A stretch of DNA of 64,000 bases from Fusobacterium varium (GCA_900637705.1 LR134390.1:1426001-1490000); one strand, 5' to 3'; shown: positions 46,731 through 58,062, numbered from the stretch's first letter. Translations and numbers: made by a program. Notes: generated from the sequence alone by a model not told the origin.

Positions 46731-48227
46731 CTAAATTCCAGTCATTTTTTTCAAATCATTACATATGAACTGTGCTTTTGAACCAAAAATAGCCTGAACT
46801 CCATTAGCTCCCACTTTTAATACTCCAGAAGCTCCTAATTTTTTTAATTCCTGATCACTTACTATTTTTGTATCTTTTACTTCTACTCTCAATCTTGTTA
46901 TACATGAATCAAGTGATATTAGATTGTCTTTTCCTCCCAATGCTTCCAAAACTCCTACTGCAAGTTCATCTGATTTAATTTCAGAACCAGAAGAAGCTGA
47001 AGTACTTTCTACAACTGCTTCCTCTCTACCTGGAGTCATTAAATTGAATTTTCTAATAGCAAATCTAAATCCAAAATAATAAACTACTGATAAACATAAT
47101 CCAACTACTATTACCATATACCAGTTATTTTGAAACCCACTTGTACCAGGGAGAACTCCAAAAGCTATATAGTCAATAAGTCCTCCAGAAAATGTCATTC
47201 CAATTCTTACATGAAACATATTCATAAGCATAAACGAAAGTCCTGCAAATATGCAATGAATCCCATATAGAATAGGAGCAACAAATAGAAATGAGAATTC
47301 TAAAGGCTCTGTTATTCCAGTAAGAAATGAAGTAAGAGCTGCTGAAAATAGTATTCCTCCTACCAGCTTTTTATTAGCAGGTTTTGCTTCCTGATACATT
47401 GCTAAAGCTGCTGCTGGAAGTCCAAACATCATAAATACAAACTTTCCTGTAAGAAATTTTCCTGCTCCTTGATAAGTGGCACTAGAGAAATTAGTAACGC
47501 CATCTTTAAGCATAGCAAACCATATTGCCTGATCTCCATTGACAACTTGCCCTGCTGCATTTGTATATTCTCCGAATTGATACCAGAAAGGTGCATAGAA
47601 AATGTGATGTAATCCAAATGGAATAAGAGATCTTTCTATTACTCCAAATATAAAAGTGGACACATTTGTATTTGTTTCATTAGCTAGATATGATAGTTTT
47701 GCCAATCCTATTTGAACAGGCTGCCATATAACAGGCATTGCTAACCCTATTATAAATGCTGCTACTGCTGTCACTATTGGTACTAACCTTTTCCCTGCAA
47801 AGAATCCTAAAAATGCTGGAAGCTCAGTCTTATAAAATTTCTTGTAACATATTGCTGCTATTATACCAGCTATCAATCCACCAAAAACTCCAGTTTGAAG
47901 TGTAGGTATACCTAATACCATTGCATATGACATATTTCCTGCTGCTATTCCTTCAGCAGCCCCAGATATAATTCCCATTGTAGTATTCATGATAAGTATT
48001 GCTACTACTGCTGATAGTGCTGCTACTCCATCTCCTCCTACGAGACCAATAGCTGCTCCTATTGCAAATAGTAATGGAAGATTACTGAATATTACTTGTC
48101 CTGCTTGTTCCATCAGTGTGAATTGTAATTTGTTTCCAAAAGCAAGGAATAGTCCAGCAGCTGGTAATATAGCAACTGGTGTCATCAATGCTTTTCCGAT
48201 TTTTTGTACTTCTGCAAAAATCTTCAT
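46731..48227 (-). CDS. ptsG: PTS glucose-type EIICB permease
   Basis: A 498-residue protein: EIIC domain (about 1-390, ten helices; '[20 protein letters not shown]' start, '[20 protein letters not shown]') linked to an EIIB domain (about 420-498; phosphorylated Cys in '[14 protein letters not shown]'). It imports and phosphorylates glucose or N-acetylglucosamine; which of the two is not certain. No EIIA domain is fused. Its promoter at 48276-48304 is near consensus with three TTTGAAAA-type motifs. Confidence 0.93.
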   Translation of the reverse strand: MKIFAEVQKIGKALMTPVAILPAAGLFLAFGNKLQFTLMEQAGQVIFSNLPLLFAIGAAIGLVGGDGVAALSAVVAILIMNTTMGIISGAAEGIAAGNMSYAMVLGIPTLQTGVFGGLIAGIIAAICYKKFYKTELPAFLGFFAGKRLVPIVTAVAAFIIGLAMPVIWQPVQIGLAKLSYLANETNTNVSTFIFGVIERSLIPFGLHHIFYAPFWYQFGEYTNAAGQVVNGDQAIWFAMLKDGVTNFSSATYQGAGKFLTGKFVFMMFGLPAAALAMYQEAKPANKKLVGGILFSAALTSFLTGITEPLEFSFLFVAPILYGIHCIFAGLSFMLMNMFHVRIGMTFSGGLIDYIAFGVLPGTSGFQNNWYMVIVVGLCLSVVYYFGFRFAIRKFNLMTPGREEAVVESTSASSGSEIKSDELAVGVLEALGGKDNLISLDSCITRLRVEVKDTKIVSDQELKKLGASGVLKVGANGVQAIFGSKAQFICNDLKKMTGI

Positions 48228-48275
48228 TTTTCCTCCTGTTTTTTTACCCGTTTTTATTTATTCTCTGTAATTGAA

Positions 48276-48341
48276 ATGATAATATCTTTTCAAAAAAATG
48301 TCAAGTTTTTTTCAAATAAAATGAGCTTTTTTCAAAAAAAA
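48276..48341 (-). promoter_or_regulatory. ptsG promoter with three spaced TTTGAAAA motifs
   Basis: TTGACA (48299-48304), 17 bp, TATCAT (48276-48281) on the minus strand. Motifs close to TTTTTTGAAAA are centred at 48291, 48313 and 48333, about two helical turns apart, two of them flanking the -35. This looks like a cooperative operator; the regulator is unknown. Confidence 0.65.
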
Positions 48342-48432
48342 CTATTCATAATAGAATGATTTGCATTTTTTTCTTAAATATAGTATTATCTATATAAGCA
48401 AATATTTAATTTCATATTTTAGGAGAAAACAA

Positions 48433-49554
48433 ATGGATACAGAAAAAGAATTACAATTACAACGTTTCAAAATAATTGAGCCTTTTTTAAGAAAAGAAAA
48501 AAAATTAAAAGAAATAGAAGAAGAAACAGGTATTTCTTATGCCACTTTAAAAAGATGGGTAAATGCTTACAAAAAAAATGGAATATTAGGTCTTGATAAA
48601 AAACAAAGAACTGATAAAGATTCATATAGAGCTATTGACGAAGATGGAGTGGAATATATTGAGCAAATTTGTCGTGAAAGTAAGGAAACTAAAATTTCAA
48701 AGCTTTATTCTTTTTGCAAAGAAAAACTTTCAAATAAATATAACATAAGTTATCCTACTTTTTATAGAATAGTTAGTAATTTAGATGGTTTTTTTAATAA
48801 GTCTTCAAATTTTCATATGAAAAAAATAAAAAAGGAAAATCAAGTTTATCTCATTCTTGAAATTTCTTTATACATACTTGTATCTGAAGAAGAAAGTGAG
48901 CATAAGATAGTTCCACAATTATTAATTTCTCTAGATGCTGCTACTTTAAAACCCATCAATCATGCTTTGAACTATAATACTTCAAGTATATATACACTTT
49001 TGAGTTTTATTAGAGAAAGTATCTTAAAAGTATCTTATAAATCCAGTAAGCTTATAAAGCCTCAAGAAATTTTAGTTTCTTCTGAAAATATAAATAATAA
49101 AAAAATATTAAAAGAAATATATGACAATACTTCTATAAAAATAACTGAATATTTTAGTGAGAATGAAGAAATTAAAAAGTTTATCTCTTTTCTAGAAGAA
49201 GATATAGAAAAATTTTATTACCAAAATAATAAAAATCTTTCATATCAGAATTTGAAAAGTTTTCTTGATTCATATATCTATTTAGATAATCAAAAATATG
49301 ACTTTACACTCAAATATGGAATGGTAGAAAATATTTCAAACGTTCGTGAATTTGATGTCTTTCTTCAGGAAGCCAGCAGAAAAATAAGTAAGTCTTCTTT
49401 AAGATTTAATAATTTTATCTATACAAATAATTTTTTAACCACATTGGAAGGAAAAAAAGTTATTGTTAAATACAATCCTTTAGATACTGATATTTTATAC
49501 TTATTCTTTAAAAATCAATTTTTAGGAACTGCTAATATCATAACAACAGGCTGA
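48433..49554 (+). CDS. transposase-derived protein (Mu/TniA-like fold, catalytic core not conserved)
   Basis: A 373-residue protein with an N-terminal helix-turn-helix ('KEIEEETGISYATLKRWVNA') followed by a region with the outline of a Mu/TniA-type integrase ('LISLDAATLKPINHALNYNT' resembles the strand after the first Asp) and a C-terminal beta-barrel-like end ('VIVKYNPLDTDILYLFFKNQ'). The expected W-x-x-D-H-T first-Asp motif is replaced ('LILEISLYILV'), so it is probably not a transposase any more. Start at 48433 follows AGGAGAAAACAA. Divergent to ptsG, next to the main CRISPR array. Confidence 0.6.
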   Translation: MDTEKELQLQRFKIIEPFLRKEKKLKEIEEETGISYATLKRWVNAYKKNGILGLDKKQRTDKDSYRAIDEDGVEYIEQICRESKETKISKLYSFCKEKLSNKYNISYPTFYRIVSNLDGFFNKSSNFHMKKIKKENQVYLILEISLYILVSEEESEHKIVPQLLISLDAATLKPINHALNYNTSSIYTLLSFIRESILKVSYKSSKLIKPQEILVSSENINNKKILKEIYDNTSIKITEYFSENEEIKKFISFLEEDIEKFYYQNNKNLSYQNLKSFLDSYIYLDNQKYDFTLKYGMVENISNVREFDVFLQEASRKISKSSLRFNNFIYTNNFLTTLEGKKVIVKYNPLDTDILYLFFKNQFLGTANIITTG

Positions 49555-49577
49555 AAAATTCTTAGCCTGTTTTTTAT
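49544..49577 (+). terminator. terminator of the transposase-derived gene
   Basis: AACAGGCT and AGCCTGTT stem around GAAAAATTCTT, overlapping the stop codon, followed by six T. Confidence 0.85.
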
Positions 49578-49604
49578 ATTTAGTTAATAAATTTATATTC
49601 TATC

Positions 49605-49630
49605 ATATCATTGCACATGTGCAACGATAT
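49605..49630. promoter_or_regulatory. 26-bp palindrome beside the main CRISPR array
   Basis: ATATCATTGCACA / TGTGCAACGATAT is a 13+13 bp inverted repeat with one mismatched pair and no spacer. It lies 10 bp before the leader-distal repeat and 28 bp after the transposase gene terminator. Candidate binding site for a dimeric protein. Confidence 0.65.
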
Positions 49631-49640
49631 AATATTTTCT

Positions 49641-51224
49641 ATTTAAAAACTTCTGAGTTACTATTCAACTTTGTAACAAATAGCAGTAGCAGTAGTTATA
49701 TATGATTTAAAAACTTCTAAGTTACTATTCAACTTTTTCCTAGCAAGAAATATAATTTTATAAGTTGGTATTTAAAAACTTCTAAGTTACTATTCAACAA
49801 TTTGAAAAATGAAGTTAGAAAAAATAATACTTTTATTTAAAAACTTCTAAGTTACTATTCAACCACCTGCACATGAACCATTTTGTTTTATTAATTCCAT
49901 TTAAAAACTTCTAAGTTACTATTCAACGATTACAGGATATAAAATATTAGACAAAATAAGAATATTTAAAAACTTCTAAGTTACTATTCAACGATTACAG
50001 GATATAAAATATTAGACAAAATAAGAATATTTAAAAACTTCTAAGTTACTATTCAACTAAAATAGATAGTGCAGTAATGGATTTTATTAATGGATTTAAA
50101 AACTTCTAAGTTACTATTCAACAAATTAATTGCATTTTTAAAGTTAAGGGGGTAAAAATTTAAAAACTTCTAAGTTACTATTCAACTCAAACTTTCAGAG
50201 CTGGTACTTTTATATCTGAATATTTAAAAACTTCTAAGTTACTATTCAACTTGACTACAGAAGAAATGAACCTAAAATTTCAAAAATTTAAAAACTTCTA
50301 AGTTACTATTCAACAGCATACAAAGAAATAATAATGGCTAGAAAGCTGTAATTTAAAAACTTCTAAGTTACTATTCAACTCTGTTCTTTTTTTTCTTAGC
50401 TTTATTTCTCCTTTTATTTAAAAACTTCTAAGTTACTATTCAACATCCATGCATCTTTAAAAAAATATGAATTTACATAATTTAAAAACTTCTAAGTTAC
50501 TATTCAACTGGACATAAGAAAAAATATTCTTATAGAACAGGGAGAATTTAAAAACTTCTAAGTTACTATTCAACTAGTAAATAAGCTTCTGGACTATAAG
50601 TTATATTTTTAATTTAAAAACTTCTAAGTTACTATTCAACTTTTCATGACTTACATTTTCATAATGATTTTCAAATATTTAAAAACTTCTAAGTTACTAT
50701 TCAACCTAATTGAGTTTCTTTAATTTTTACTTTAAATTTCAATTTAAAAACTTCTAAGTTACTATTCAACTACATTTACACCTCTATACCCTGCAACACC
50801 TAAAAAATTTAAAAACTTCTAAGTTACTATTCAACTATGGAAAAAATATTGAATGTGGCTCAGTATATTTTATTTAAAAACTTCTAAGTTACTATTCAAC
50901 CTAAACATCTTATCTGGAACTGATAATATTTTTTCTATTTAAAAACTTCTAAGTTACTATTCAACATATCTAAATGTTCTAACTTCTTTATTAGAATACC
51001 TATTTAAAAACTTCTAAGTTACTATTCAACTAAGTTAGATAAACTAAATAAGATAGAGGATATGCCATTTAAAAACTTCTAAGTTACTATTCAACACCTT
51101 CCATTGCTCCTGACTTAGTAGTACATAACCCATTTAAAAACTTCTAAGTTACTATTCAACTAGAAATTAGGAAGATCAGTACTTCTATTGTTCAAATTTA
51201 AAAACTTCTAAGTTACTATTCAAC
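49641..51224 (-). CRISPR. CRISPR array A, 25 repeats (TAGA-loop type), leader on the right
   Basis: Twenty-five 29-bp repeats, read on the minus strand as GTTGAATAGTAACTTAGAAG then TTTTTAAAT, separated by 24 spacers of about 35-37 bp. The leftmost copy (49641) has a substitution (CTGAG), the usual sign of the leader-distal end. Spacers between repeats 5-6 and 6-7 are identical (GATTACAGGATATAAAATAT...). The central AACT-TAGA-AGTT forms a hairpin. Transcription is inferred leftward, in the cas direction, because the conserved leader lies at the right and the 3' handle would be TTTTAAAT. Spacer targets were not searched. Confidence 0.97.
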
Positions 51225-51394
51225 ACTCATCAAATCAAGCTCGTTATTATTAATTAATATCTTCAACTATGATTTTATCAGGATTTTCTTTCTATTTTTC
51301 CAAGCTTACTAGAATTTTTATCAAATAAATTTTTTCTTCTCAATCCCTTTTAAAATAATTATTTGATAAAATTATTAGCTTTTGGACTTGGAAA
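51225..51394 (-). promoter_or_regulatory. leader of CRISPR array A
   Basis: This stretch is homologous over about 125 bp to the right flank of array B (61073 onward): both begin CTCATCAAA and share TTTTTCCAAG, AATTTTTATCAAA and a TTTTTTCTT..CTCAAT block in the same order. Conserved leaders hold the array promoter and the spacer-integration signal. It lies directly downstream of cas2. Confidence 0.8.
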
Positions 51395-51952
<558 letters not shown>

Positions 51953-52838
51953 CAAAAGTTTCATTCATTCTATCTTCTAGAGCTCCTAAAAATATTTTTT
52001 TCCCATCTTCATTCAAAATACAATAGTTCAAACTTTTTTCAAAATGTTTTTCTACATTTAATTTCCTATTATTTACACAATCAAAAATAGTTCTAAATAC
52101 AATTATTGGTTTAAATACCTCTGATAAATCTAAAGATAGTGAAAATCTTCTTTCAGATGGAGAATGTAAAAAACTTATTGTCTGTTCTAGGTGTGTTTGA
52201 TAAATCTGACCAATAGTTTTAGTATATAGAATTGAATTCCCAAAAGAAATTAAAGCATTTATTGGGTTATCTGGTGGTCTTTTGACTCTTTTATTTAGAA
52301 TAAAATCTTCTCTCAAAAAAATTTTAAAACTATCATAAAATTTAGCCCAAATTTCTCCCTCAACAGCCATTATTTCATTTATATCTGAACTTTTATTCAA
52401 TCTTTCTTCTACTTCATTAGAAAGCCAATCCAAATATTCTTTTAGTTCTTTTTTATCATGACGATAGTAGTGATACAGCAATTCATAAATATTCTTTCCG
52501 ATACCATTAATTATACTTTTAGCAATTTTTTCTTTGTAGAGCTTATGGGCTTCTACTTGTTTTATCACCAGCTTTCCGCTTACATATTTTTCTCGGGGAT
52601 AAAAAGTTCCAGAGTATCCTTCATAATGATTAAAGAAATGTAATACTATTCCATGTTTAGCTAAAAAATCAAAAAGTTTTGTATTTACAGAAATTTCATC
52701 TAACGCAAATATTTCTTTAACACCTTCAATGGGAATATATGTTGTTTTACTTTCATTTTTAAAACACAGTGAATTATCTTTTCTTTCAAGAGTTCCTTTA
52801 CTCAAAATATACTTTGTCCCAGCTCCCATATACACTCC

Positions 52839-53321
52839 TTAAATGTAGCAATATGAATAATATGCACATTTTTTACATTTATTATTCTTCTCAATTGGTG
52901 GTAATTCATCTTCCTTAACCAATTTTTCTATTTCTTCCATTATATTTTTTATATGTAATTCATTTTCAGCAGTAAGTTCAATTTCATAACTTTTTCTTGA
53001 AGATTTATTTTTTTCAATTACTTCTATTTTTCCTTTTTTTACTATTCCTTTTTCTTTTAATTTCAGAAGGTAGTAAAGCACCTGCATTTTTGCTGCTTCA
53101 ATATCTGCATCTGATTTTTTTATTTCTATTAAATAATCTTTCTTTATCTTGTCCACTTTAATATTATCTACAGTTATTTCCTCTGTATTTTTTTCTTCAT
53201 GCATGGCTTTTCCAATTTTTACTAATTCACTTTCATCTTCCATATTTATTCTATTGTAATGCATATAACACTGTCTTTTACAATGAATATAATAATTTAT
53301 AATTGTTCCATTTATAGGCAT
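52839..53321 (-). CDS. cas4: CRISPR-associated exonuclease Cas4
   Basis: A 160-residue Cas4. Cysteines expected to hold an Fe-S cluster lie at 'YIHCKRQCYMHY' and at the C-terminal 'NKCKKCAYYSYCY'; the RecB-type nuclease core has 'LIEIKKSDADIEAAKMQVLY' (E-x-K and Q). It trims prespacers and checks the PAM for Cas1-Cas2. The start follows GGAGGGTAT. Normal length for I-B Cas4. Confidence 0.92.
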   Translation of the reverse strand: MPINGTIINYYIHCKRQCYMHYNRINMEDESELVKIGKAMHEEKNTEEITVDNIKVDKIKKDYLIEIKKSDADIEAAKMQVLYYLLKLKEKGIVKKGKIEVIEKNKSSRKSYEIELTAENELHIKNIMEEIEKLVKEDELPPIEKNNKCKKCAYYSYCYI

Positions 53322-53334
53322 ATACCCTCCATAG

Positions 53335-55910
53335 TTACAATATCATTTCACAATCATTCTTTGACTGCATTTTTTTTCTATCAAATTTTCCATTTACAAA
53401 ATATTCCTCTCCATCTTGAATATATAAGATATTATCTCCAATGCTATCCTGATAAGATAACCTATATGTCATTTCCTTAGGAATATTATATGAAAACAAA
53501 TCTACTTTTTCCATCACTTTAGACAGTTTTACTCTTCTTTCTGCATATCCTATTTCATTGTTTAAAAACACTTCTTTAAATTCTTTCCAAACCTTGTTTC
53601 CTTCTATCTCTTCTCCTTCTATTTTTATATTTCTAGAGAAAAATATCATCTTTGTTTTCATTTCATCTGTTATTAATTTCAATCTTTTATTTATTTCTTC
53701 AAAATTTAGCTGAACAACTTTATTTCTTCTAAAATTTTCTATATTCTCTTCATCTTCTTTATTCGAAAAATCATCTAATACCTCAAGAATTTTACTATAG
53801 TATTCACTAAAATTCTTACTTTTAAGAATTTCTCTCATCTCTTCATTCATCAGTGTAAATCTACCCTGTATTCTCACATCACTTTTATAAATTTTTCCTC
53901 CATCATCTAATTTGAAAAAATAAACTTTACAATTTTTTTTCTTACAAGAACGATTGATTCTTCCTAAAAATTGTTCATCAGCATCTAAGATAGATATATT
54001 TTTAAAGCCAATATCCATATCTATATCTACTCCAGCTTCAATTACTTGCGTTGCTACCAATATCATGCTTTTTCTTTTTTTATCTTTTGCTTCTTTTATT
54101 ATTTTTTTCTTTCAGCTTTATTATCATCACCAGTTATTAAAAAAATATCTTCTTTAGAATCTTCATTTTTTTCTACTAATCTCTTATAGAAATCAAATGC
54201 AGAAGATTTTTTAATAAATTCAACTACCACTTTTTTATCTCTATATTTTTCTAAAATAATTTTTTCTATCTGATCAAATAATTCTTCTTTCTCATATTCT
54301 TTTTCTAAAAGTGAAAAATCCAAAGATACTCTGTCTTTAAAAATTGGATTTCTATAATATTTTTCTTTATTAATTACAAGTGATGGGATTTGTGCTTCGC
54401 TGTTTAAAAGAAAAGATAAGTTTGGAAGAGTTGCAGACATAATTATTATTTTAATATTTAAAATTTCAGCATATTTTTTTAAGAAAATTATAATTTCTTT
54501 CCAGATTTTATTTTTATAGCTTTGAATTTCATCCATTATCACTACACTATTAGCTAAGTGTGGAAGAGCAAAACTGCTCTCCCTATCAATTCCAAATAAA
54601 TTTTCAAAGAAATGAACATGTGTTGTCAAAACTATTGGCGAATGGATAAACTGCCTGTTCAATAAAGATCTTTCATAATCTATTTGAGCTCTGCCATCTT
54701 CATTTTCAACTTCTTTTATAGGAGTTATCGAATTTATCACTGAAATATTTTCTTCCAAGAATGACCCTTGAAATATCTCTCTTAATGAGGCATTAGTTTG
54801 CTCTACTAAAGTATTAAATGGAAATATATAAAATATTTTATTTAACTCTCTATTTTTTTCTAACAATTTCAATGCCAAATTAATAGAAGTAATTGTTTTT
54901 CCTGAACCTGTTGGAGCTTCTAAAAATAAAATATTTTCTTTTATATTTTTTCCCAAATTTTGTTCTGCTTCTAAAAACATTTCACTTCTATAATAGTTTA
55001 TATTATCCTTTGAAAAAATTTTCCCTGTTTTTTGATGTAATTTTATTCCTTTATATATGTCTGTATTATTAAAAACAGATATATACTCATCAATGTTTGT
55101 CAGCAGATTTAGACTCTCTATTGGTTTTCCAGAACTATACTCACTAGTAGCATAGAAATCTGATGATACTAATAAAGAATATAATAATTTTGTGTAAATA
55201 TAGTAATCTACAGATTCCCAATCTTTAGTTTCTATAGAATTATTCCATTCTTTTTCTCCAATTTTTAATTGTTTCAATATCCTAAAGAGGTTTTTACTTT
55301 CTTTTATTAAGAAATTTAAGTTCGGGCAATAATTATTTACTTCTTCAAATAATTCTTTGTATTCTTCGTAATCTTTTATTATTTCATTAAAAAAATCTTC
55401 ACTTAAACTTTTAGTTGATGAATGATGCCTTGATATAATATAAGAATTCAATATAATAAAAATAAAACATTTTAGTGCTGTTTTATTATCTAATTTTTTT
55501 TCTGAATATAGTTTAAAAACTTTATTGCCAAAATGATCAATATATATTCTTGCAGATAAATTAGAATGTCTCTTACTTTGATATAAGTGCTTTCTGTCAA
55601 ATATTTTATTTTTCATTTTATCAATTTGAAAGTTTATATTCAACTTACCTATATCATGCATATATATTGTATTGACTATCATTTCATTCCAAAATTTCTT
55701 TGTGCTCTCATTTTCTCTCCAAAATTTATCTGCAAGTTTATCAAAAATTATTTTCAAATTTTTATCTTCATAGATTTTTTTGAAATACTTTATCACTAAA
55801 TCAGAATGTTCTAATAATGTTTCTGGATTCTTTATATCTGATATATGAGCTAAAACTTTATTTTCATCTTTTACATACTTTTCTATTGAAAAAAGTTCTT
55901 CTTCAAACAT
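53335..55910 (-). CDS. cas3: CRISPR-associated nuclease-helicase Cas3, frameshifted
   Basis: Restored length 858 residues. N-terminal HD nuclease: His35, 'MHDIGK' (85-86), His115 and 'SRHHSS' (162-163). Helicase: Walker A 'APTGSGKT' (332-339), 'DEIQ' (460-463), 'SATLP' (492-496), then 'ATQVIEAGVDIDMD' and 'LGRINRSCKK' in the second frame. The break is at 54102-54108 (coding A7): one more A turns 'KAERKK-stop' into 'KAERKKIIKEAKDKKRKSMI'. As written, the helicase lacks its second RecA lobe and interference would be lost. The start follows TAGGAGGAAT. Confidence 0.92.
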
Positions 55911-55917
55911 ATTCCTC

Positions 55918-56670
55918 CTAATAGAATTCTATTATTTGATTATTTATTTTTGCAAAATTACTTTTATCTTTTAAAATACATTTTTTATTAGTAAAAATTA
56001 AGCTTTCAACTTTATATTGATTAGAAATACTATCAAGAGAAATAGGTAATTTTTCTTCATATTTATAATCATATTTTATCTCATCTTCTTCTGATCCCAA
56101 TATATTAAATTCTTCCTCTAAAAAGCCTTCTATATCTTTTCTCAGAAATAGAGAATTTATTTCACTTTCATCTTCTAAGAAACTTTCTCCTTGAAGTACC
56201 TCTACATTATTTATTGTTGCCAAATGGTCATTTTTTCCAAGATATATTGTGTATTCAAATTTATAGTTCTCCATTCTTTCTTTTAATTCTTTATGAATAT
56301 CTGTATCTTCCATTTTTATAAAAATATCCCACTCTACATCTTCAAGCCACTGCTCTTTAACTATGAGATTTCCACCCTCTTCATTACTTGCATATCCTAC
56401 TGAATTATTAAAAATTTGAATTTTCTTTGAAAAACTCCCATTAGTATTTTTAGGCATGATAGAAATTTTTATATCTTTTAGTTTCTCATAAAATTCTGGA
56501 AATTCCTTTTCCCCTTGAGAATTGTATCCTTCATAGCCCATTACAGCTCCTAATAATCCTAATAAAGAAACTTTATGTATATGTCCATAAGAGAAATATA
56601 CATAAGAATTGACTTCTGGAATCTTAAAAAAAGCTGTTCTTCCACTTAAGGTAAATTTTAATATCTCCAT
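55918..56670 (-). CDS. cas5: CRISPR-associated protein Cas5 (type I-B)
   Basis: A 250-residue Cas5 RAMP protein. The start 'LKFTLSGRTAFFKIPEVNSY' and 'YGHIHKVSLLGLLGAVMGYE' (the thumb/G-loop zone) are characteristic of Cas5b. It caps the 5' handle of the crRNA in Cascade. It starts 3 bp after cas7 ends (AAAGAGGTATAATC precedes the ATG) and ends 8 bp before cas3. Confidence 0.92.
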   Translation of the reverse strand: MEILKFTLSGRTAFFKIPEVNSYVYFSYGHIHKVSLLGLLGAVMGYEGYNSQGEKEFPEFYEKLKDIKISIMPKNTNGSFSKKIQIFNNSVGYASNEEGGNLIVKEQWLEDVEWDIFIKMEDTDIHKELKERMENYKFEYTIYLGKNDHLATINNVEVLQGESFLEDESEINSLFLRKDIEGFLEEEFNILGSEEDEIKYDYKYEEKLPISLDSISNQYKVESLIFTNKKCILKDKSNFAKINNQIIEFY

Positions 56671-56672
56671 GA

Positions 56673-57626
56673 TTATACCTCTTTTCTAGTAAAGATATTA
56701 TATTCTTTAGCTCCTTTTATATTATGTTTTACTTTTACATTTAAAGTATTGTAGTATATCTCTACAGATAAAATATTATCTTTAAATTGATTTATAAGTT
56801 CATCAAATCCTAATTCTATTACATCATAATCTTTTTCTTTAGAAAATTTTACATATTGAGCTAATTCTGGAAGATAATATCCTTCTTTTACTTCTATAAA
56901 TAATGCAAACTCATTTTCACATCCTAACTTTGAGTTTGAATTAAAGAATGTAGCTGAAGTCAAAGCTGCATCTTTAAATTTTTTATAATCTTCTTCTGTA
57001 TACCCTTCAGTCATTCCCATTTTTACAAAATCTTTATACACTTGTGGATTAATTACAAATGGATAAAAATAATGAGCCTCATTACTTACTATTTTTGTTC
57101 CTAAAGTTGATTGATTGGCTTCTCCTTCTTTTTCATCCTTACTACTATCTCTAAATGGTGATAATATTTGCTGTTCTTCTGGATACGTATCAACATATTT
57201 ATTAAATCCTTGTCCTATTTGAACTGCTCCTGTAATAGATGCATTATTTTTCTCTTCTGCAAAAGTTGCTCCAAAATTCTTTACATCTATTGCTTTAAAA
57301 AGATTTTTTATTACATTAGTTTTATCTTTTTCCTCTTTTAAATTAGTTTCAAATATCTCATCATATCTTTCTCTTAAAGATTTAGGTCTTACTGCTATTT
57401 CTCCTTTTTTCCCTTCTCCACTATCTACTTTCAAACTTTTTATATACAGAACTTTTTCTCCTTCAGCTTCCCACATTTTTTTCATTGGATATTTTAAAGC
57501 TTTATCACTTCCAAAAGTTTCTCCAGATGAAATTGTTTTAGGATAACCTTCAAAATCTGCATTCCAGTTAGCCATTATTGATTTTACTCCAATTATTCCA
57601 TAAACTCTATTTTCATAATTATTCAT
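56673..57626 (-). CDS. cas7: CRISPR-associated protein Cas7 (Csh2, type I-B)
   Basis: A 317-residue Cas7 backbone protein of Cascade. 'NRVYGIIGVKSIMANWNADF' at the start, 'VDVKNFGATFAEEK'-like (IDVKNFGATFAEEKNNASIT) and 'GAVQIGQGFNKYVDT' are standard Csh2 blocks. The start at 57626 overlaps the cas8b stop (ATGAATAA) and uses the GGAAAGGAG within the cas8b end; an in-frame ATG 12 bp upstream is an alternative. Confidence 0.93.
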   Translation of the reverse strand: MNNYENRVYGIIGVKSIMANWNADFEGYPKTISSGETFGSDKALKYPMKKMWEAEGEKVLYIKSLKVDSGEGKKGEIAVRPKSLRERYDEIFETNLKEEKDKTNVIKNLFKAIDVKNFGATFAEEKNNASITGAVQIGQGFNKYVDTYPEEQQILSPFRDSSKDEKEGEANQSTLGTKIVSNEAHYFYPFVINPQVYKDFVKMGMTEGYTEEDYKKFKDAALTSATFFNSNSKLGCENEFALFIEVKEGYYLPELAQYVKFSKEKDYDVIELGFDELINQFKDNILSVEIYYNTLNVKVKHNIKGAKEYNIFTRKEV

Positions 57627-58062
57627 TCTCCTTTCCATTAATATCTTTATTTTCTTTATCTGTTTTTTCATATATCAATGATTCTGATAAATATCCACCA
57701 ATTATTAATCTTTTATTTCTTTCATTAATATTTTCATTTTCAAGTTCATATAAAGATAACAATGAAAATAGTTTATCAAACTTCATTTTACTCTTATCTT
57801 TATTTTCTTTTTCATATCGTTTTATAGCATAATTATATTTTTTATACATTGTTTCTAAATTTTGGTCTAATCTTTTCCTATTATTAACTTTTAAAATCGG
57901 ATTTATTAATTTATGAGTTTTTTCAGTTGTTCTATTTAAAGAAATAAAATAATCAACTATTTGTCCTACTACATAGAAGAATTCATCATCATTTTCTATT
58001 ATTCCCTCATTAGTCTTAAGAACTTCCCTAAATTTAGTCTTCATTTTTTGATAATTATCCAT
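57619..58062 (-). CDS. cas11b: predicted Cas11b small subunit translated from inside cas8b
   Basis: Within the last quarter of cas8b an ATG at 58062 follows AAAGGGGAAAAAACT, a good ribosome site where none is needed for the long protein. It would give a 147-residue, mostly helical, charged protein ('MDNYQKMKTKFREVLKTNEG' start), the right size for Cas11. Independent translation of the small subunit from the 3' end of cas8/cas10d is established for types I-B, I-C and I-D; its use here is inferred. Confidence 0.6.
   Translation of the reverse strand: MDNYQKMKTKFREVLKTNEGIIENDDEFFYVVGQIVDYFISLNRTTEKTHKLINPILKVNNRKRLDQNLETMYKKYNYAIKRYEKENKDKSKMKFDKLFSLLSLYELENENINERNKRLIIGGYLSESLIYEKTDKENKDINGKENE

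Noticed and set aside
48433-49554. Active insertion sequence
   Set aside because: No terminal inverted repeats or target duplication were seen at the gene's ends and the first catalytic Asp motif is missing.
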